A stretch of 64,000 bases of DNA from Natronoarchaeum mannanilyticum (GTDB lineage Archaea > Halobacteriota > Halobacteria > Halobacteriales > Natronoarchaeaceae). Position numbers and translations under genes: made by a program. The notes below the pieces were generated by a model. That model saw only the letters and a list, made by a program, of their open reading frames with translations, did no database searches and was not told the DNA's origin. Within the stretch, counting starts at the first letter, position 1; each line of letters begins with the position of its first letter. Below, piece by piece: positions 7,812 to 16,590 of the stretch. The stretch lies in NCBI RefSeq assembly GCF_039522665.1, contig NZ_BAAADV010000004.1:124001-188000 (forward strand). The letters run 5' to 3'.

Positions 7812-8987
7812 ATGGAGGAGACGAGCGGGCACGACGCCGCGGAGCAAAGTCGTTCGAGAGAGGGCGATGCCCTCTCTCGTGATCACGAACGATCGCAGAG
7901 CGATCGTTCGGACGACTCCGCGAGCCCTGACTCGCAAACTCGTCAGGACACCGGTGAGCGGGGCTCATCGAGCCCTAACTCACAAGCTCAGCAGGATGCC
8001 GCGGAGCAAAGCCCTCGTTCGCAGACTCGTCACCACGCCGAGCGCGTCACCCTCGCACGTTTGCCCTCGGGCGTCGAGGTCGCGACGACCGTCCACCGCT
8101 ACGACGGCGCCGAAGCGGGACCGACGGTGTACGTGCAGGCGGCCCAGCACGGCCGGGAGATCAACGGCTCGGAGGTACTCCGTCGAATCCACGATCGACT
8201 CCGTCGCGACGCGCTCGCGGGGACGGTGATCGCGGTACCCGTCGCGAACCCGCTGACGTTCGATCGCGTCTCCTACACCGCTCCGGCGGCGCTCGACAGC
8301 GTCAACCCGAACATGAACCGCGTCTGGCCGGGCGACCCCTCGGGATCGCTCCACCAGCGGATGGCCGCCCGGCTCTGGGAGTACGCCGGCGACGCCGACG
8401 CGATCGTCGATCTGCACACCGGCAGCCCGGACATGCTTCCGCACGTCGTCTACGCCGAGGGCGACGCCGACGCGCGCTCGCTCGCCGCCGCGTTCGGGAC
8501 CGACCTGCTGCTCGCGGAACCGGCGGGCGACGACGCGCCCGACGAGTGGCGTGCTCGCGGCTTCGACGGCAAGCTCCGCGTCGCGGCGGCCCGCGAGGGG
8601 ATCACCGCGATCACGCCGGAACTGGCCCACAACAAGCAGCTCGTCGATCCCGCCATCGAAACCGGGGTGACCGGCCTGCTGAACGCGCTCCGGCACCTGA
8701 ACGTGCTCCCGGGCGACGTCGAGGACAACGGGACGCCTCGCCGGGCGCGCAACCACCTCGGGAGCGTCGACGCCGAGGCCTCGGGGCTGTTCCGGGTGAC
8801 CGGCGAGTTCGCCGTCGGCGATCGGATCTCCGAGGGGACGACGATCGGGACGGTGTACGACCCGGCGACCTACGAGTCGCTCCAGACTGTCCGGGCCGGC
8901 CAGGACGGTATCCTGTACGCGCTCACGCGCGAGGCGACCGTGACGGCGGGCGACCGGCTCGCGGGGATCGCGCTGGTCGACGGTTAG
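7812..8987 (+). CDS. M14-family zinc hydrolase, succinylglutamate desuccinylase/aspartoacylase-like
   Basis: A 391-residue protein. The catalytic part begins near residue 75 (RVTLARLPSGVEVATTVHRY). Zinc ligands are visible in AAQHGREINGSEVL (His113, Glu116) and IVDLHTG (His202); TPELAHNKQLVD follows, and a C-terminal barrel-like module ends TAGDRLAGIALV. The family removes acyl groups from amino acids; the substrate here is unknown. Residues ~10-72 are an unusual Ser/Gln/Arg-rich insertion made of DNA hairpin repeats, absent from typical family members, and probably disordered. ATG 7812 has AGGAG upstream. The stop overlaps the convergent KaiC-like gene by 4 bases. Confidence 0.82.
   Translation: MEETSGHDAAEQSRSREGDALSRDHERSQSDRSDDSASPDSQTRQDTGERGSSSPNSQAQQDAAEQSPRSQTRHHAERVTLARLPSGVEVATTVHRYDGAEAGPTVYVQAAQHGREINGSEVLRRIHDRLRRDALAGTVIAVPVANPLTFDRVSYTAPAALDSVNPNMNRVWPGDPSGSLHQRMAARLWEYAGDADAIVDLHTGSPDMLPHVVYAEGDADARSLAAAFGTDLLLAEPAGDDAPDEWRARGFDGKLRVAAAREGITAITPELAHNKQLVDPAIETGVTGLLNALRHLNVLPGDVEDNGTPRRARNHLGSVDAEASGLFRVTGEFAVGDRISEGTTIGTVYDPATYESLQTVRAGQDGILYALTREATVTAGDRLAGIALVDG
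7855..7949 (+). repeat. In-frame hairpin repeat element, copy 1 (three hairpins)
   Basis: Inside the M14 gene. Hairpin 1: CGAGAGAGGGC-GAT-GCCCTCTCTCG halves at 7855-7865 and 7869-7879 (11-bp perfect arms). Hairpin 2: arms of 11 bp at 7886-7896 and 7900-7910 around an AGA loop. Hairpin 3: GAGCC followed by CCTGAC (7926-7931), loop TCGCAAACTC, GTCAGG (7942-7947). The third unit encodes SPDSQTRQD. The same second-plus-third architecture occurs in two other genes of the window. Confidence 0.8.
7957..8040 (+). repeat. In-frame hairpin repeat, degenerate copies 2 and 3
   Basis: Two decayed units follow copy 1 in the M14 gene. Copy 2 has GGGCTC-ATC-GAGCCC (7961-7975) and then CTAACTCACAAGCTCAGCAG with imperfect arms, encoding SSPNSQAQQDA. 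Copy 3 (about 8011-8038) is CCCTCGTTCGCAGACTCGTC, encoding SPRSQTRHH. Reading frame relative to the element is the same as copy 1. Confidence 0.65.
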
Positions 8988-10579
8988 AAAATGTTCGCCT
9001 GCCGGTAGACGTTGATCCCCTCGTTGGTGATCTCGTAGGGCTTGGTCTCGCGGGAGTGGTTCGCGTCGCGGATCTTCTGGATCTCGATGGCCAGCCGCGT
9101 CTCCCTGAAATCCGAGGGTCGGACGTACTGGAGGACGAACACGGCGTCGGTCAGGTACTCGACGATGCCGTGCCGGGACGCGAACGCCGAGTCCTCGCTG
9201 GCCTCGCTGGTCAGCAGCGTCGTGACGCCGGCGTCCTTGAGGCTCCGCGTGAAGTCGTAGATCTCGTTGCGCCGCACCGCGCGGTCGTCGTACATCATCT
9301 CCAGGAGCGACACCGAGTCCAGCACCAGCCGCGAGGCGCCGAAGTCGCGGATCAGCCGCGGCAGCTCGCTGCGGATGCTCTGGAGGCTGTTTGCCATCTC
9401 GACGGGATCGATGTCGACGACGGCGAGCTGGCCGTCCGCGGCGTACTCGTCGTAGGCGAACCCCTTCTCGGTCGCGCTGCGGATCACCCGACTGCGGGAC
9501 TCCTCTAAGGTGATGTACACCGCTCGCTCGCCCTGTTCGAGGCCCCGCTCGAGGAACTGGAGCCCGAGCGTCGTCTTCCCGGTGCCGGCGCTGCCGATCG
9601 CGACCATCAGCGACCGCTCGGGGACGCCCCCCTGAATCATCGCGTCGAGCCCCTCGACGCCGAGTTCGATCCGCGGGATCTCCGACTCGTGGGCCTCGTC
9701 CTGCTGCTCGAAGTCCGAGCCGGCGCCGGGCGCCCCCACGTCGTCGAGGTCGCCCAGCGCGCCAGCGTCGTCGGTCGCCATGTCGAACTCGCCGCCACCG
9801 CCGCCGAACTCGCCACTACCGCCGCCGCCGAAGCCGCTACTACCGCTCCCGAAGCCGCCGGACTGTCCGCTACCTGATGGTCCGCCCCCGGGTGATCCCT
9901 TGTCGGACTCGCCGGGCAGATCCGGCGCGTCGCCGAGCGCCGACGCGAAGTCGGTGTCGAAGAGGCCGCCGTCGTCTCCCTGATCGTCGCTCGGTTCACG
10001 CTCGTCCGTGGGCGTGTCGGCGCCCGAGACCTCGGAAGCCGGCCGCCCCGCGTCGGCGTCCGGGGCCTCGGAATCTGGACGCCCCGCGTCTGCGTCCCGA
10101 CGAGCCTGCGAGTCGGGGCTCGAAGCGCTCTGCGCGTCGGCGTCCGCCGGCTCGGCATCGGCGTCCGCCGAGTCCGCGTCCGTCGTCCGGCCTCCATCGA
10201 ACTCGTCGTCCTCGCCGGGTTCCGGCAGGTCGTCGAACGTCGCGTCGTCGTCCGGCTCCGGGAGATCGTCGAACGCGGCGTCGAACTCGCTTCGCTCGTC
10301 GTCGGCGATATCCTCGAACGCCGCCTCCAGGTCGTCGGCGCCCCGATCGGCCGACTCGCTCCGCGCCGCCGCGTCGGGATCCGGTAGCTCGTCGTCGAGG
10401 TCGTCCGGCGCCCATTCGCCGGAGAAAAGGTCTTCCCCGTCCTCTCCGGCGTCGCGGAGCGCCTGCTCGAACCAGTCCTCTTCGGCGTCGCGCCCCCCGT
10501 TCGCGGGCGCTTCGGCGTCGCCTTCTTCGGGAGTCTCGTCGTCCCGCCCCTCCGGATCGTCCGCCCGGTCGTCACTCAC
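8984..10579 (-). CDS. KaiC-like RecA-superfamily ATPase with long acidic N-terminus
   Basis: A 531-residue protein. Residues ~1-270 are acidic low-complexity sequence (repeated [20 protein letters not shown], Gly/Ser-rich [17 protein letters not shown]). The C-terminal ~240 residues are a single KaiC domain: [18 protein letters not shown], Walker [30 protein letters not shown], Walker B-like [29 protein letters not shown], ending YRQANIF. Such proteins bind and hydrolyse ATP and usually act in signal transduction; the partner is unknown. GTG 10579 has GGAGGTG seven bases upstream; the GTG at 10588 overlaps that site and is less likely. A hairpin repeat encoding [10 protein letters not shown] lies in the linker. 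Confidence 0.82.
   Translation of the reverse strand: MSDDRADDPEGRDDETPEEGDAEAPANGGRDAEEDWFEQALRDAGEDGEDLFSGEWAPDDLDDELPDPDAAARSESADRGADDLEAAFEDIADDERSEFDAAFDDLPEPDDDATFDDLPEPGEDDEFDGGRTTDADSADADAEPADADAQSASSPDSQARRDADAGRPDSEAPDADAGRPASEVSGADTPTDEREPSDDQGDDGGLFDTDFASALGDAPDLPGESDKGSPGGGPSGSGQSGGFGSGSSGFGGGGSGEFGGGGGEFDMATDDAGALGDLDDVGAPGAGSDFEQQDEAHESEIPRIELGVEGLDAMIQGGVPERSLMVAIGSAGTGKTTLGLQFLERGLEQGERAVYITLEESRSRVIRSATEKGFAYDEYAADGQLAVVDIDPVEMANSLQSIRSELPRLIRDFGASRLVLDSVSLLEMMYDDRAVRRNEIYDFTRSLKDAGVTTLLTSEASEDSAFASRHGIVEYLTDAVFVLQYVRPSDFRETRLAIEIQKIRDANHSRETKPYEITNEGINVYRQANIF
10096..10135 (-). repeat. In-frame hairpin repeat element in the KaiC-like gene
   Basis: On the coding (minus) strand: short hairpin GCGC-AGA-GCGC (10135-10125), then TTCGAGC, then CCCGAC-(TCGCAGGCTC)-GTCGGG (arms 10117-10112 and 10101-10096). 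It encodes [13 protein letters not shown]. Compared with the copies in the M14 and DUF255 genes, the loop is conserved while the arms differ with compensating changes. Confidence 0.78.
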
Positions 10580-10906
10580 TCTGCCCACCTCCGGGGAGGG
10601 TGTCGGACCGTCTCGATTTCGGAGTGGGACTCTCGCACCGACTCGGAGCGGCGGCTGGATGCGCGCCGACCCTCGGGCGGGAGTGTTGGCTATCCATGGT
10701 TCGGTGGACGCAGGACCCGCCCGGCGTACTACTCCGGTCGAGCCGTGTGCTACTCAGTAGCCATTCGCCCCAGTCAAATTAAGGTTGCTGCCGGGGTGGT
10801 CGGACGAGCCGCCGCTCCGGGACGTCGCAGTTCGGTCTGCGGCGCCGATCAGCGCCGTCGCGACGCCAACGCGGAGTTTTTCAGCCCCCGGCGCAACGTC
10901 GAACAC
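10580..10906. other. Divergent intergenic region, no gene seen
   Basis: Separates the KaiC-like gene (minus) from NAD kinase (plus). Frames are open on both strands but show no halophilic-type protein. A local AT-richer patch CAGTCAAATTAAGG lies near 10773-10786 and a GAGTTTTT stretch at 10872-10879, about 30 bases before the NAD kinase ATG; either could be a promoter element. Confidence 0.4.
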
Positions 10907-11731
10907 ATGAACGTCGGGATCGTCGGGCAGAAAGGCAACGAGCAGGCCGCCTCGCTGGCCGGCGAGATCGCGGCCACGATCGGGGACGACGGCGTCGAAG
11001 TGCGCCTCGACGAGGCCACGGCGGCGGCGCTCGATCGGCCGGGCGTCGACGTGTCTGCGATGGCCGACTGCGATCTCGTGGTGTCGATCGGCGGCGACGG
11101 GACTTTCCTGTACGCCGCGCGGGGCGCCGGGACGACGCCGATCATGGGCGTCAACCTCGGCGAGGTCGGCTTTCTCAACGCGGTCGCGCCGGTCGACGCC
11201 GTCGACGCCGTCACCGCCGAGGTGGATCACGTCCGCGAGACCGGCGAGGTGCGCTTCCGGGAACTCCCCCGCCTGCGGGCGAGCAACGACGACTGGACCC
11301 TGGAGCCGGCGATCAACGAGGTCGTCGTGCAGGGCCCCCAGCGCGGCCACGGCAACGGCGCCGAGCTCACGGTGCGCGTCGACGGGTCGACCTACTCGAC
11401 GGGCCACGCCGACGGCGTGCTCGTCGCGACGCCGACCGGCTCGACGGCCTACAATCTCAGCGAGGACGGGCCGCTGGTCCATCCCGAAGTGCCGGCGATC
11501 GTCGTCACCGAGATGTGCGGCGCCGAGTCGATGCCGTCGCTCGCGGTCGACGTCGACGCCGACGTCGAGATCGAACTAACCGACGCGCCGAGCGGGTACG
11601 TCATCAGCGACGGACGCACCAGGCGGGAGATCGACTCCGGGACGACCGTCGCGGTCACGGCCGCCGAGGAGCCGGTGCGGATCGCCGGCCCGCGGGCGAA
11701 CTTCTTCGAGGCGCTCGCGAAGCTGCAGTGA
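10907..11731 (+). CDS. nadK: NAD(+) kinase
   Basis: A 274-residue ATP-NAD kinase making NADP from NAD in the cytoplasm. After [20 protein letters not shown] the nucleotide-binding signature [17 protein letters not shown] appears at ~60-76, then [14 protein letters not shown], the conserved AINEVVV, and the [23 protein letters not shown] loop typical of the family. The C-terminus ends [12 protein letters not shown]. The frame is open 162 bases further upstream, but ATG 10907 gives the family's usual N-terminus and length. Confidence 0.95.
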   Translation: MNVGIVGQKGNEQAASLAGEIAATIGDDGVEVRLDEATAAALDRPGVDVSAMADCDLVVSIGGDGTFLYAARGAGTTPIMGVNLGEVGFLNAVAPVDAVDAVTAEVDHVRETGEVRFRELPRLRASNDDWTLEPAINEVVVQGPQRGHGNGAELTVRVDGSTYSTGHADGVLVATPTGSTAYNLSEDGPLVHPEVPAIVVTEMCGAESMPSLAVDVDADVEIELTDAPSGYVISDGRTRREIDSGTTVAVTAAEEPVRIAGPRANFFEALAKLQ

Positions 11732-11827
11732 TCCGACCGGTGTCGTGACGGGGAGCGCTGGCGGTCGCGCGCGTCGATATTCGCGCTATCGAAAGGCCTA
11801 ATCGCGTACCGTCGTAACGGCGATTCA

Positions 11828-12754
11828 ATGAGTGAGCAACTGCCGGACGTACAGGCGACCAGCCCCGACGTGGCGGTGGGGCTGAACCGCGTGGGAGTCA
11901 CCGGCGTCGAGAAGCTCGTGAAGATCGCCCGGCCCGAGAAGCGTCCGATCGTGCTGATGGCCGAGTTCGAGGTGTTCGTCGACCTGCCCTCCTGGCGCAA
12001 GGGCGCCGACATGAGCCGCAACATGGAGGTCATCGACGAAACCCTCGAAGCCGCCACGCGCGAGGAGGTCCACCGCGTCGAGGACGTCTGCGGCGAGGCC
12101 GCCGAACGGCTGCTCGACAAGCACGACTACACCAGCGAGGCGATCGTCTCGATGGAGGCCGAACTCGTCCAGCGCGAGCAGACGCCCGCCTCCGACCGGG
12201 AAACCCAGAGCACCGTCGACATCCAGGCCAAGGCGACGGCGACGGACGAAGGCACCCGCGAGGAGATCGGCGCCACCGTGACCGGCATGACCGTCTGTCC
12301 GTGCTCACAGGGGATGTCGGAAGCCCGGGCGCGCCAGAAGCTCGAACAGCTCGGCATCGAGGACGAGACGATCGAGGAGTTCCTCGACGAGGTTCCCCAG
12401 CCCGGCCACTCCCAGCGAGGCCACGCCACGCTGACCGTCGAGAGCGACGGCGCACCCGACGTCGATCTCACCAATCTGATCGACGTCGCCCGCGACTCGA
12501 TGAGCGCCCGGATCTACAACCTCGCCAAGCGTCCCGACGAGGACCACATGACCTACCAGTCCCACGCCGACGCCAAGTTCGTCGAGGACTGCGTCCGCGC
12601 GATGGCCGACGGCGTCGTCGACCAGTTCGACCAGCTGCCCGACGATGCCGTCGTCACGATGAAACAGTCCAACGACGAGTCCATCCACCAGCACAACGCT
12701 CACGCCGAGCGACGCGTCGAGATGGAGCAGCTGCGGGAGGAAGTACAGAGCTGA
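11828..12754 (+). CDS. mptA: GTP cyclohydrolase MptA (Fe(II)-dependent)
   Basis: A 308-residue enzyme converting GTP to the 2',3'-cyclic phosphate of dihydroneopterin, the first step of archaeal pterin biosynthesis (in haloarchaea used for folate-type cofactors). The start [20 protein letters not shown], the [21 protein letters not shown] stretch, the Cys-rich [19 protein letters not shown] and [14 protein letters not shown] are family hallmarks (FolE2/MptA type). C-terminal [17 protein letters not shown] is also typical. A single-gene unit about 100 bases after NAD kinase. Confidence 0.93.
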   Translation: MSEQLPDVQATSPDVAVGLNRVGVTGVEKLVKIARPEKRPIVLMAEFEVFVDLPSWRKGADMSRNMEVIDETLEAATREEVHRVEDVCGEAAERLLDKHDYTSEAIVSMEAELVQREQTPASDRETQSTVDIQAKATATDEGTREEIGATVTGMTVCPCSQGMSEARARQKLEQLGIEDETIEEFLDEVPQPGHSQRGHATLTVESDGAPDVDLTNLIDVARDSMSARIYNLAKRPDEDHMTYQSHADAKFVEDCVRAMADGVVDQFDQLPDDAVVTMKQSNDESIHQHNAHAERRVEMEQLREEVQS

Positions 12755-12895
12755 GCGCTTGGGGTGGCTCTCTGCGAGCCGACACCGAGATCGTCAGGGC
12801 GTCGGGTCGCAGTCCGCTGATTCTCACTAGTTTTCATCCCGTCAGGAACGATAACTGAAGCTGGCTTTAAATTGTCAAGAATGCGTTGATCACGT

Positions 12896-13288
12896 ATGCC
12901 TTCTGTCGACGTGGTCGAGGAACCGATCCGGGAGCGGGTCGGATCGGACCTCCGCGCGATCATCGCGTACGACGGTCGCGAGTACGACTGCACGCTCCGC
13001 GACGATCTGGCGGAGCAGTACTCCGAGTCGGAGATCAGGCGGATCGTCAACCGGTCGATCGTCATCCAGCTCGGCGTCAGGGACCACCCGTCGAGCCTGA
13101 AGACCGGCGACCTCGACGCCCTCGTCAGGACCTACGAGGACGCCTGGCTCGTCGGTTGTCCGGCGCCGAACCGACGCAAGTCGGGCGTGCTGGTCTCCGT
13201 CGCCCGGAACGGCGGGGACGCCACGTTCGCGGACGTCGACGAATGCGTCCGGGTACTCGAAGACGCCGTCGACGAGGCGATCGCGTAG
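12896..13288 (+). CDS. Conserved haloarchaeal protein (DUF7522-like)
   Basis: A 130-residue protein, MPSVDVVEEPIRERVGSDLR. The order is an N-terminal helix, a strand pair LRAIIAYDGREYDCTLRDDL, a helical middle, then a WLVGCPAPNRRKSGVLVSVA strand pair and a C-terminal helix. This alpha/beta layout matches small haloarchaeal proteins that I recall as DUF7522. No catalytic motif is visible. It stands alone, with AT-richer sequence (TTTAAATTGTC) about 30 bases upstream that may hold the TATA box. Function unknown. Confidence 0.68.
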   Translation: MPSVDVVEEPIRERVGSDLRAIIAYDGREYDCTLRDDLAEQYSESEIRRIVNRSIVIQLGVRDHPSSLKTGDLDALVRTYEDAWLVGCPAPNRRKSGVLVSVARNGGDATFADVDECVRVLEDAVDEAIA

Positions 13289-13308
13289 CTCTCGGCCGCC
13301 GAATCGGC

Positions 13309-14112
13309 CTAAAACGACAGCGTCTCGGCCGCCCGCCAGCGCGGGACGAACTCGTCGTGGACGTCGGCGGCGAACTCGGGATCTTTGAGATCGATCATCG
13401 CGAACGCCTCGTCGGCCGCCAGCGGGTGGGGCACCTGAACGCAGACTTCGACGCCGTCTAACAGGTTGAACGTCCCCGTCACGTCGGGGCTGACCCGAAC
13501 CTCGTAGTTCTCGGAGGGCGAGAGCGTCTGCCGGTGGCGTCGACCGACGCTCTCGGGCAGCGAGTCGACCAGTCCGGGCGTCAGCAGTACCTTGACGTCG
13601 ACGCCGCGGTCGATCGCCTCCTCGAACTGCTCGGCGACGAGGTCGCCGATCTCGTCGAGTTCGAACAGCGAGGTCTGGTCCGAGGCGACGAAGACGATCC
13701 GCTCGTCGGCCGCCGAGAGTCGCTCGACGAGCAGGTCGGCGGTCTCCTCGGCGCCGACCGCCGCGGTCCAGAACTGCTCCTCGACCGGGTCAGCGGCGTC
13801 CAGTTCGTCCGAGAGATCGTCGACGATCTCCTCGTACTGGTCGGCCTTCTCCTCGAGCTCCCGTTTCTTGTCGTCGAGCAGCCGATCCAGCGCGGTCGCG
13901 GGCTCGACCGCGACGTACTTCTTGGGCCGGCTCGCGGTCTGGCTGCGGACGAGGTTGTACTGCTCGATGCTATTGAGAACGTCGTAGATCCGCCCCATGG
14001 GCACGTCGCTGGCCCGGGACAACTCTTTGGCGGTTGTGGGACCGGTGTTCAGTAGCGCGCGATACGCGCGCGCTTCGTACTCGGACAGCCCGAGGTCCCG
14101 CAGACTTGCCAT
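13309..14112 (-). CDS. TrmB-family transcriptional regulator
   Basis: A 267-residue regulator. Residues 1-75 are a TrmB-type winged helix (LRDLGLSEYEARAYRALLNT, TAKELSRASDVPMGRIYDVLNSIE). A helix (~85-115) rich in Lys/Glu is the dimerisation coiled coil, and the rest is the effector domain (ETADLLVERLSAADERIVFV, IDRGVDVKVLLTPGLV). TrmB proteins sense sugars and control glycolysis or transport genes; shorter than Halobacterium TrmB, so its ligand may differ. No sugar gene is adjacent. Confidence 0.86.
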   Translation of the reverse strand: MASLRDLGLSEYEARAYRALLNTGPTTAKELSRASDVPMGRIYDVLNSIEQYNLVRSQTASRPKKYVAVEPATALDRLLDDKKRELEEKADQYEEIVDDLSDELDAADPVEEQFWTAAVGAEETADLLVERLSAADERIVFVASDQTSLFELDEIGDLVAEQFEEAIDRGVDVKVLLTPGLVDSLPESVGRRHRQTLSPSENYEVRVSPDVTGTFNLLDGVEVCVQVPHPLAADEAFAMIDLKDPEFAADVHDEFVPRWRAAETLSF

Positions 14113-14133
14113 ACCGTCCTGTCACTCTCGAAG

Positions 14134-14143
14134 GGTTATAAAC
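14134..14143 (-). promoter_or_regulatory. TATA box of the TrmB-family gene
   Basis: GTTTATAACC on the minus strand, centred about 27 bases before the ATG at 14112. At that distance transcription would begin at or next to the start codon, i.e. a leaderless mRNA. Confidence 0.6.
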
Positions 14144-14281
14144 GCACCGGAGGTTTTCGGGGGTGCCGGTGCTGGTTCGGAACCGCTCGTCGGCGTCGAC
14201 GCGGCGCTGGACGTCGGGTTCGTCGTCCGGACGTCGACAAGTAGATCGGACGCCGCCGGGAAGTTGACGGGACGCCGACGG

Positions 14282-16018
14282 TCAGTTTGCTTCGGACCGC
14301 TCGTCGATCAGATCGCTGACTCGCGCTTCGAGCTGCTCGGGCGTCTCGGCCGGTTCGGCTGTCGCCGCGGCGTCCTCGCGAGCCTGCGAGCGAGGGCTCG
14401 ACGAACTCCGTTCGTCACCCGTCACGATCGACGCCGCGGCGGTACCGTCCTCGACGCCCTCGGCCTCGGGAACGACGACCTTCTCGTGGTCGCCCATCCG
14501 GAGCGCGGCGCGGTGGAGATCCGAGCCGGCGTCGTCGCCGACGCGGATCACCAAGGTTCCGTTGAGCAGCCGCGAGGCCGCCGAGCCGTAGCCGGCGACC
14601 TGCGGGCCGAAGCGGTCCCACGCGCCCGCGAACGCCTCGATCGTCTCGCGGGCGACGTCGCGGTAGCGGTCCTCGCCAGTGAGAACTGCGAGGTCCAGCA
14701 GCGCGTCGGTCATTTCGACGTTGCCGTCGAGCGGTCGGAGCGGCCGGTCGAGCAGCCCCTCGCCGTTCGCGGGGCCGTCGCGGAACGAGCCCTCGTCGTG
14801 GAGCTCGTCGATCGCGGCGTCGGCGACGCGCTCGGCGAGTTCGATCGCTCGGCCGTCCAGCGCGTCGGCACCCAGCACCTCGCGGGCGGTCGTCAGCGCG
14901 GCGACCGTGCGAGCGTGATCCGCGAGGAGGAGCGCCTCGCCGACCTCGTCGGCGTCCTCGGGGTCGCGGAAGTGGACGACTTCGCCGTCGTCGATCAGGG
15001 TCTCCGCGAGGTAGTCGAGCGCTCGCTCGGCGTACTGACGGGCGGCGTCGTCGTCGGTGTAGGCGTGATACGTCAGCAAGGCGTCGACCGCCAGCGCGTT
15101 TCGGTCGGCGAAGGGCGTCGGGTCGACCGGCGGCTCGTCGGCGGCCTCGCGGTCGGTCGGCTCGCGCGCGTAGAACTCGGCGCCGGGGCCGGCGGACTGG
15201 CTCCCGGCGAACGCGTCGCCGGTCCACAGCGTCGTGGTGAGGTACTCGATCGTGTCCGCGGCTGGCTGGCGGTACTCCTCGCGCCCGGTGTAGAGGTAAG
15301 CGTTGGCGAACGCTCGCACGAGTGCGGCGTTCGTGTCGAGCATCTTCTCGTAGTGGGGCTCGCTCCAGTCCCCGCCGGCGGCGTAGCGGTAGAACCCGCC
15401 CGCGTAGTCGTCGAGCAGGTTCGCGCCGACGGCGTCGAGCGTCCGCAGCGCCTGCTCGCGCTCGCGCTTGAGCGCGAACTCGATCGTCCGGGGCATCGGG
15501 AACTTGGCGTCGGCGCCCCAGCCGCCGGCCTGCTCGTCGTACGTTTCGTGAAGCGCACCCAGGAGCTGCTCCTCGATCCTCGGGGTGAGCTCGCCCGCCG
15601 GCGTGGCCTCGCCCTGGAGGCTCCTGGGGACGCGTCCGGCTTCCGCGCCCTTGCCGTCCCACATCTTCCGCACGCTCGTGATCACTTGGCGCATCCCGTC
15701 GGGGCCCAGATAGCCCGCGCCGGTGAGCTGCTCGCCCTCCGGCGTCAGGAACACCGTCGAGGGGAACCCGCCCATGTTGTAGCGCTCGCGCACGCGGGGG
15801 TGGCGGTCGACGTCGACGCGCACCGGGACGAACCCGTCGTTGACGTTAGCGGCGATTCGAGGCTCGCTGTACGTCTCCTCGTCCATCTCGTGGCACCACG
15901 AGCACCACGTCGCCGACAGCGACAGCAACACTGGCTTTCCGGCTCGATCTGCGATCTCGAACGGCTCTGGACCCCACTCGTGCCACTCGACGCGGGTCCG
16001 CTCGGCGCTCTCGTCCAT
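14282..16018 (-). CDS. Thioredoxin-domain DUF255 protein (YyaL/SSP411-like)
   Basis: A 578-residue cytosolic protein. An N-terminal thioredoxin-like domain (DUF255) has the redox motif TWCSWCHEMDEETY with Cys39 and Cys42, then the family's FVPVRVDVDRHPRVRERYN and GGFPSTVFLTPEG. The remainder is an (alpha/alpha)6-barrel like N-acylglucosamine epimerases (GGWGADAKFPMPRTIEF, GGFYRYAAGGDWSEPHYEKM, EMTDALLDLAVLTGE). Bacterial and animal relatives have no settled reaction. Near the C-terminus an in-frame hairpin repeat encodes [15 protein letters not shown]. The family usually exceeds 650 residues, so this one is on the short side. Confidence 0.85.
   Translation of the reverse strand: MDESAERTRVEWHEWGPEPFEIADRAGKPVLLSLSATWCSWCHEMDEETYSEPRIAANVNDGFVPVRVDVDRHPRVRERYNMGGFPSTVFLTPEGEQLTGAGYLGPDGMRQVITSVRKMWDGKGAEAGRVPRSLQGEATPAGELTPRIEEQLLGALHETYDEQAGGWGADAKFPMPRTIEFALKREREQALRTLDAVGANLLDDYAGGFYRYAAGGDWSEPHYEKMLDTNAALVRAFANAYLYTGREEYRQPAADTIEYLTTTLWTGDAFAGSQSAGPGAEFYAREPTDREAADEPPVDPTPFADRNALAVDALLTYHAYTDDDAARQYAERALDYLAETLIDDGEVVHFRDPEDADEVGEALLLADHARTVAALTTAREVLGADALDGRAIELAERVADAAIDELHDEGSFRDGPANGEGLLDRPLRPLDGNVEMTDALLDLAVLTGEDRYRDVARETIEAFAGAWDRFGPQVAGYGSAASRLLNGTLVIRVGDDAGSDLHRAALRMGDHEKVVVPEAEGVEDGTAAASIVTGDERSSSSPRSQAREDAAATAEPAETPEQLEARVSDLIDERSEAN
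14374..14416 (-). repeat. In-frame hairpin repeat element in the DUF255 gene
   Basis: On the coding strand: hairpin GACGAAC-GGA-GTTCGTC (14416-14400), then GAGC, then CCTCGC-(TCGCAGGCTC)-GCGAGG (arms 14095-14090 offset +300, i.e. 14395-14390, and 14379-14374). It encodes [15 protein letters not shown] near the protein's C-terminus. Same order of hairpins, same loop and same reading frame as the M14 and KaiC-like copies. Confidence 0.8.
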
Positions 16019-16163
16019 GTCTCTGGCTACGCTCGCGCACCGGTAAGCGCTTCGGGATCTAGCAGTTGTGATCGTAATCGGGCGATACGTCGGACGAGGG
16101 TTGTGACGAGAACGTTTGCAATCGCTCTCGGTGAGATTTTTCGATCCGACCCGGCCGACAACG

Positions 16164-16280
16164 CCCTGAAAGCCCCCGCCGCGCTCGACCGGTTGCGGCT
16201 CGCTGCGCGCTTCGCTCCCTCCGGTCGCTCCAGTGCTTGCTTCGCCTCACCGGCCGAGCGCACCGGCCCCTTTCATTCCC
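16164..16280 (-). repeat. TGAAAGGG...GGGCTTTC structured repeat, copy B
   Basis: On the minus strand it begins GGGAATGAAAGGGGCCGGTG and ends GGGGGCTTTCAGGGCG. The ends pair (GAAAG with CTTTC), and the interior contains CGGCCGGT and GACCGG-type arms. The ends match copy A at 16491-16590, in opposite orientation. Confidence 0.5.
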
Positions 16281-16490
16281 ACCCACCGCAACCTCGTCCT
16301 CCCCAACCGATTCGCTCGCTCTGCTCGCTCATCCCTCGCGCGCTACTGTCTCGCCATGAAAGGCTCGACAGCACGCGCCACCGCAGCCCCGCGGCCGGGC
16401 GCGGCCTCGTGGCGCGCCGACGGGGAAGGGCCGGGCCGCGCGTGGTCGCCCGTGGCGACCCGCGCAATGCGGTAGCGGTGTCCTCGGCGG

Positions 16491-16590
16491 ACTGAAAGGG
16501 CGAGGTTCGGTCGGCGGCGGTCCGGCGGCACTATCCGAGCGTAGCGAGGATATCCGCCAGAGCGCCGCCGAGCGGGCCGAGGGCTTTCGA
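16491..16590 (+). repeat. TGAAAGGG...GGGCTTTC structured repeat, copy A
   Basis: Begins ACTGAAAGGGCGAGG, ends GAGGGCTTTCGA. Nested pairing is visible: GAAAG/CTTTC outside, CGGCGGC/GCCGCCG in the middle, and GGCGGCACTATCC with GGATATCCGCC inside, closing on GAGCGTAGCGAG. I recall similar blocks between genes of other haloarchaea (memory, not checked). It could be an RNA structure or a non-autonomous mobile repeat. Confidence 0.55.

Noticed and set aside
13997-16495. An 832-codon plus-strand frame opposite the DUF255 gene
   Set aside because: Antisense shadow of a real minus-strand gene: Arg/Val-rich with no family similarity.
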